Part shown: piece by piece, positions 61,249 through 64,000 of the stretch
Numbering within the stretch: position 1 is the first letter of the stretch
How the letters are laid out: every line of letters begins with the position of its first letter
DNA from: Acinetobacter calcoaceticus ANC 3811
GTDB taxonomy: Bacteria; Pseudomonadota; Gammaproteobacteria; Pseudomonadales; Moraxellaceae
Direction of reading: 5' to 3'
Assembly (NCBI RefSeq): GCF_000399665.1
Contig: NZ_KB976986.1
Span: 2,377,261-2,441,260 of the forward strand
Length of the DNA stretch: 64,000 bases
Notes under the pieces: model-generated
The model's input: the letters and a program-made list of their open reading frames with translations, nothing else
Told to the model about the DNA's origin: nothing
Databases searched by the model: none
Translations under genes and position numbers: made by a program

Positions 61249-61683
61249 TTAGAATTTAACCACGTCGCCTTTTAAGGTAACACCCGCCATCATGGCACCT
61301 TTATAGCAATCGTAAGTCGTGGTACTTGTGGTTTCATTGGCTTTAAAATAGCTCACAATATTGGTAACAGCGTTTGCACCTTGTGCTTTAGCATTGTTTT
61401 GCATTTGGATCAGTGCTGAACGCAAAACCCAGTCACAAGACGTTGCTGCTGACTTACCAAAACCATTGGTCTTTTTATTGGTTACCGCATCTTTTTGAAT
61501 AATTTTACCGCCAGACTTTGTACCCTTTAAATAAAACTTTACTGAACCATCTAAAGTTCCATCTGCAACTGCACGGTCTACAGCTTCTTTAAAATTTAAC
61601 TGATGTACTTCATCTCCAGCCTGAACAGTGGCAGTAAAACCCGCACTTAGCATTGCTACAAATAAAAGTTTTTTATTTAACAT
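61249..61683 (-). CDS. Conserved small secreted protein
   Basis: A 144-aa protein with a signal peptide (KKLLFVAMLSAGFTATVQA) cleaved before GDEVHQ. Two Cys (in TSCDWVLRS and YDCYKGA) could form one disulfide. The AQGANAVTNIVSYFKANET segment resembles a YbjQ-like fold, and homologues have been labelled 'excinuclease ATPase subunit', which is plainly a misnomer for a 15-kDa exported protein. It lies between the PPTase and ketosynthase genes, and its function is unknown. The ATG at 61683 has AGGAAC upstream. Confidence 0.82.
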   Translation of the reverse strand: MLNKKLLFVAMLSAGFTATVQAGDEVHQLNFKEAVDRAVADGTLDGSVKFYLKGTKSGGKIIQKDAVTNKKTNGFGKSAATSCDWVLRSALIQMQNNAKAQGANAVTNIVSYFKANETTSTTTYDCYKGAMMAGVTLKGDVVKF

Positions 61684-61694
61684 TGTTGTGTTCC

Positions 61695-62921
61695 TTATTG
61701 TTTAACACGTTTAAAAATAAGCGAAGTATTTATTCCGCCAAAAGCAAAGTTATTGCTCATAATAATGTCAGCATCCAAAGTTCTCGGTTGCTGAACGATA
61801 TAATCGAGATCACCGCACAATGGGTCTATTTCATCTAGGTTTAAAGTTGGAATGAAGCGGCCACGATTCATCATTTCAATGCTCAGCCAAGCTTCAATAG
61901 CTCCACACGCCCCCAGCGTATGTCCAAAGTAGCTTTTTAAAGAGCTGATCGGTTTACGCCCCAAAACTGTTGCTGTCGCCTGACTTTCAGCCACATCACC
62001 CTGATCAGTTGAAGTGCCGTGCGCATTCACATAAGCGATGTCTTTAGCTTCTACAGATGCATCTTTAAGTGCCAATTGCATACAGCGCCCCATCATCTCG
62101 GCGTCTGGTTTTGTTACATGTTGCCCATCGGTATTGCTACCGTAGCCAATCACCTCTGCATAGATATGAGCACCTCGAGCTTTGGCATATTCGTATTCTT
62201 CTAAAATTAAACAACCTGCCCCTTCACCAATCACCAACCCATCTCGCTTCGCATCAAATGGACGTGGTGTTTTTTCTGGTTGGTCATTCATGCCACTGGT
62301 CGCGAACAATACATCAAAAACCGCTGCACCTGCTGCACTGAGTTCCTCAGCACCACCCGCAATCATGACCTGTTGTTTACCATATTTAATCGCTTCATAG
62401 GCTTGACCAATGGCCATAGAACCAGAGGTACATGCACTTGAGGTCGGTAAAGTTAAGCCTTTTAGACCAAAATATACGGTCATGTTCACTGCACTTGTGT
62501 GAGCCATCATGCGAATATAGGTTGTTGCATTAATCTTACTCATGCTCTGATGAAGCAACATGCTGGCAAACTCACCTACGGCCTCTACACTACCCGCAGA
62601 GGAACCAAAAGCAACACCAGCTTCGCCACTAGACAAAATTTCATGCCCAAGCAAACCAGCATTTTGTAAAGCAGTTTCGGCACAAACTACAGACATAAGC
62701 GCTACACGTCCCATCCCACGCGTAACCTTACGGTTAAAATGTTTTGGAACATGGAATGTTTCAACAGGCCCACCAAGCTTGGTCCGAAGGTCAACATATT
62801 GCTCCCACTCTGGCATATAGCGTATACCGCTTTTGGCAGCGTCAAATCGAGCAAAGATCTCATCGGAGGTTTCACCTAAAGAGGTAATCCCAGCCATTCC
62901 CGTTACAACCACACGTTTCAT
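61695..62921 (-). CDS. Beta-ketoacyl-ACP synthase (FabF-like)
   Basis: A 408-aa ketosynthase with an intact Cys164-His302-His335 triad (SSACTSGSMA; NAHGTSTDQGD; SYFGHTLGACGA). It condenses malonyl-ACP units. It differs from housekeeping FabF in sequence (e.g. GGAEELSAAGAAVFDVLFATSG), as is usual for aryl-polyene-type enzymes. The ATG at 62921 overlaps the ketoreductase stop by one base (TAATG); the longer frame upstream lies within that gene. Confidence 0.92.
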   Translation of the reverse strand: MKRVVVTGMAGITSLGETSDEIFARFDAAKSGIRYMPEWEQYVDLRTKLGGPVETFHVPKHFNRKVTRGMGRVALMSVVCAETALQNAGLLGHEILSSGEAGVAFGSSAGSVEAVGEFASMLLHQSMSKINATTYIRMMAHTSAVNMTVYFGLKGLTLPTSSACTSGSMAIGQAYEAIKYGKQQVMIAGGAEELSAAGAAVFDVLFATSGMNDQPEKTPRPFDAKRDGLVIGEGAGCLILEEYEYAKARGAHIYAEVIGYGSNTDGQHVTKPDAEMMGRCMQLALKDASVEAKDIAYVNAHGTSTDQGDVAESQATATVLGRKPISSLKSYFGHTLGACGAIEAWLSIEMMNRGRFIPTLNLDEIDPLCGDLDYIVQQPRTLDADIIMSNNFAFGGINTSLIFKRVKQ

Positions 62922-63646
62922 TAAATGAGCCCCCCATTCACAGAGATAACCTGTCGGGTTATATAAGAGGCTTCGTCTGAACATAAGAATTTTACTACGC
63001 TCGCCACTTCATCGACCTGTCCCATGCGTTGCAATGGAATCATTTTAAGCGCATGTTCTTTAACTTCATCGGTGACCATTTCAGTTTCAATCAGTCCAGG
63101 GGCTACACAGTTCACGGTAATTTTTCGCTTTGCCAATTCGAGTGCCAAAGCTTTGGTCGCACCAATCAATCCTGCTTTTGCAGCACTATAGTTGACCTGA
63201 CCACGGTTACCCATAATCCCAGAAACCGAAGATAAGGTGACAATACGACCACCTTTACGCAAATGAATCATTGGCATAACTAATGGTTTTAATACGTTAT
63301 AAAAACCGTCTAGGGAAGTCGAAATCACTTCATCCCAATCTTGATCGGTGAGTGCAGGAAAAGCTCCATCATGAGTAAGACCTGCATTGAGTACAACACC
63401 ATAGAATCCGCCGTGCTGTTCTACATCTTGTTCCAAAATCTGTTGAACAGTTTGGCGTTCATTTACATCAAACATTAAATAATGACTATTTTGTCCTAAC
63501 GCTTGAATCTCTTGTACGACTTGCTCAGCCTCTGCCTGACGCGAACGTGCATGCACAGTTACATCAAAACCAGCCTTTGCAAGTTGTAACGCAATTGCTT
63601 TCCCAATTCCTCGACTTGAACCTGTTACTAAAATTCGTCTTGTCAC
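62921..63646 (-). CDS. fabG: 3-oxoacyl-ACP reductase (FabG-like)
   Basis: A 241-aa SDR ketoreductase: GSSRGIG at 9-15, NAG at 87-89, Ser140, Tyr153 and Lys157 (YSAAK), and VAPGLIETEM. It reduces the beta-ketoacyl-ACP made by the neighbouring ketosynthase. It starts with GTG at 63646, about nine bases after AGGA. It is coupled to the ketosynthase gene and follows the dehydratase gene by 23 bp. It is probably the cluster paralogue rather than the housekeeping FabG, which usually sits near fabD and acpP. Confidence 0.9.
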   Translation of the reverse strand: MTRRILVTGSSRGIGKAIALQLAKAGFDVTVHARSRQAEAEQVVQEIQALGQNSHYLMFDVNERQTVQQILEQDVEQHGGFYGVVLNAGLTHDGAFPALTDQDWDEVISTSLDGFYNVLKPLVMPMIHLRKGGRIVTLSSVSGIMGNRGQVNYSAAKAGLIGATKALALELAKRKITVNCVAPGLIETEMVTDEVKEHALKMIPLQRMGQVDEVASVVKFLCSDEASYITRQVISVNGGLI

Positions 63647-63669
63647 AATGTATTCCTAATTCTTTGTGG

Positions 63670-64000
63670 TTATTTAAATGGTGTTTCTGTTGGCTCAAAT
63701 ACACTTAACGTTGCCTGAATGCAGTGTTCAGCATATTGAATTTCACAGGAAAATTGCCCAAGTCCTTCATGAAAATATTGTTGTTCTATTTGAATGATCA
63801 ATCGAGAACCCAAGGCGAAATAAGGGATCGGTAAATTTAACTTACGCGTTCCCAATAAAAAACCGACTTTTGGCGCTTGTTTTGACTGCTGACCTTGCCA
63901 GCCTGAATAAGCACTAATCGTTTGTGCCATAATTTCAATGCTTGCCCATGTCGGCAAACCTTCTGCTTCACAAAACATCAGCTCTGGCGTAATCGTGAGT
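63670..64000 (-). CDS. Hotdog 3-hydroxyacyl-ACP dehydratase, C-terminal part (runs off window)
   Basis: The reading frame continues unbroken to base 64000, with LTITPELMFCEAEGLPTW upstream of the first ATG, so the start lies outside the window. The visible part (about 110 aa) has the hotdog pattern with the central helix EGLPTWASIEIMAQTISAYSGWQ, where Glu and the preceding residues would hold the active site. It matches ApeP-type dehydratases of aryl polyene clusters. It would dehydrate the hydroxyacyl-ACP before the next extension. Confidence 0.85.
   Translation of the reverse strand, partial: LTITPELMFCEAEGLPTWASIEIMAQTISAYSGWQGQQSKQAPKVGFLLGTRKLNLPIPYFALGSRLIIQIEQQYFHEGLGQFSCEIQYAEHCIQATLSVFEPTETPFK

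Overview
The window is a chromosomal segment of an Acinetobacter, most likely of the A. baumannii/calcoaceticus complex. It is AT-rich with compact gammaproteobacterial gene order. Several features fit that genus: a gacS-type hybrid kinase beside cysM, a three-part pnt operon, the macAB/outer-membrane-factor operon, yibN-grxC-secB, and orn divergent from rsgA. I see no tRNA, rRNA, CRISPR array, integrase or insertion sequence. The assignment rests on recognising protein families and gene order, not on a database search.

Layout from left to right. 0-11.4 kb: a partial secreted protein, mazG, a short-chain dehydrogenase, a four-gene envelope lipoprotein operon (COG3014-like, YcfL-like, LpoB-like and an LpoB/CsgG-like secreted protein), then relA, rlmD, a PolB-type exonuclease and cysM on the minus strand. 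The lipoprotein operon lies between two copies of the same 32-bp terminator and looks like a cassette. 11.6-17.5 kb: the GacS-type sensor kinase, a three-gene carbon-metabolism operon (crotonase, beta-hydroxyacid dehydrogenase, Hyi-like isomerase) and rsfS. 17.5-18.8 kb: an AT-rich accessory gene for a SEC-C zinc-motif protein, split by a frameshift. 19-26.8 kb: a second dehydrogenase, the pnt transhydrogenase operon, a DMT exporter, a RidA-like/MFS pair behind a MerR/SoxR-type promoter, and dusA.

27-39 kb: an orphan CHAP-like peptidoglycan hydrolase candidate, a LysR regulator, a possible 40-aa membrane peptide, tcdA, a structured intergenic repeat, acnA, tatD with two paralogous DUF3298-like envelope proteins, prfC, and a haem-oxygenase-like enzyme divergent from a TetR regulator. 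39-46.4 kb: a 0.7-kb gene-poor stretch, an MHYT-GGDEF-EAL protein, the ilvI-ilvN-ilvC operon and a DUF4124 protein. 46.5-55.6 kb: leuS-lptE-holA and macA-macB with its outer-membrane factor. 55.6-60.5 kb: fabI, a BI-1/YccA protein, orn, rsgA and rhodanese-grxC-secB.

60.5-64 kb: the distal end of a polyketide/fatty-acid-like cluster. It holds a phosphopantetheinyl transferase, a small secreted protein, a ketosynthase, a ketoreductase and a hotdog dehydratase cut by the window edge, and it resembles the end of an aryl polyene locus.

Most of the window is housekeeping. The points of most interest are the terminator-flanked lipoprotein operon, the MerR-type promoter in front of a RidA-like protein that lacks the usual arginine, the frameshifted SEC-C gene, the leaderless CHAP-like protein, the haem-oxygenase-like/TetR pair and the aryl-polyene-like cluster end.
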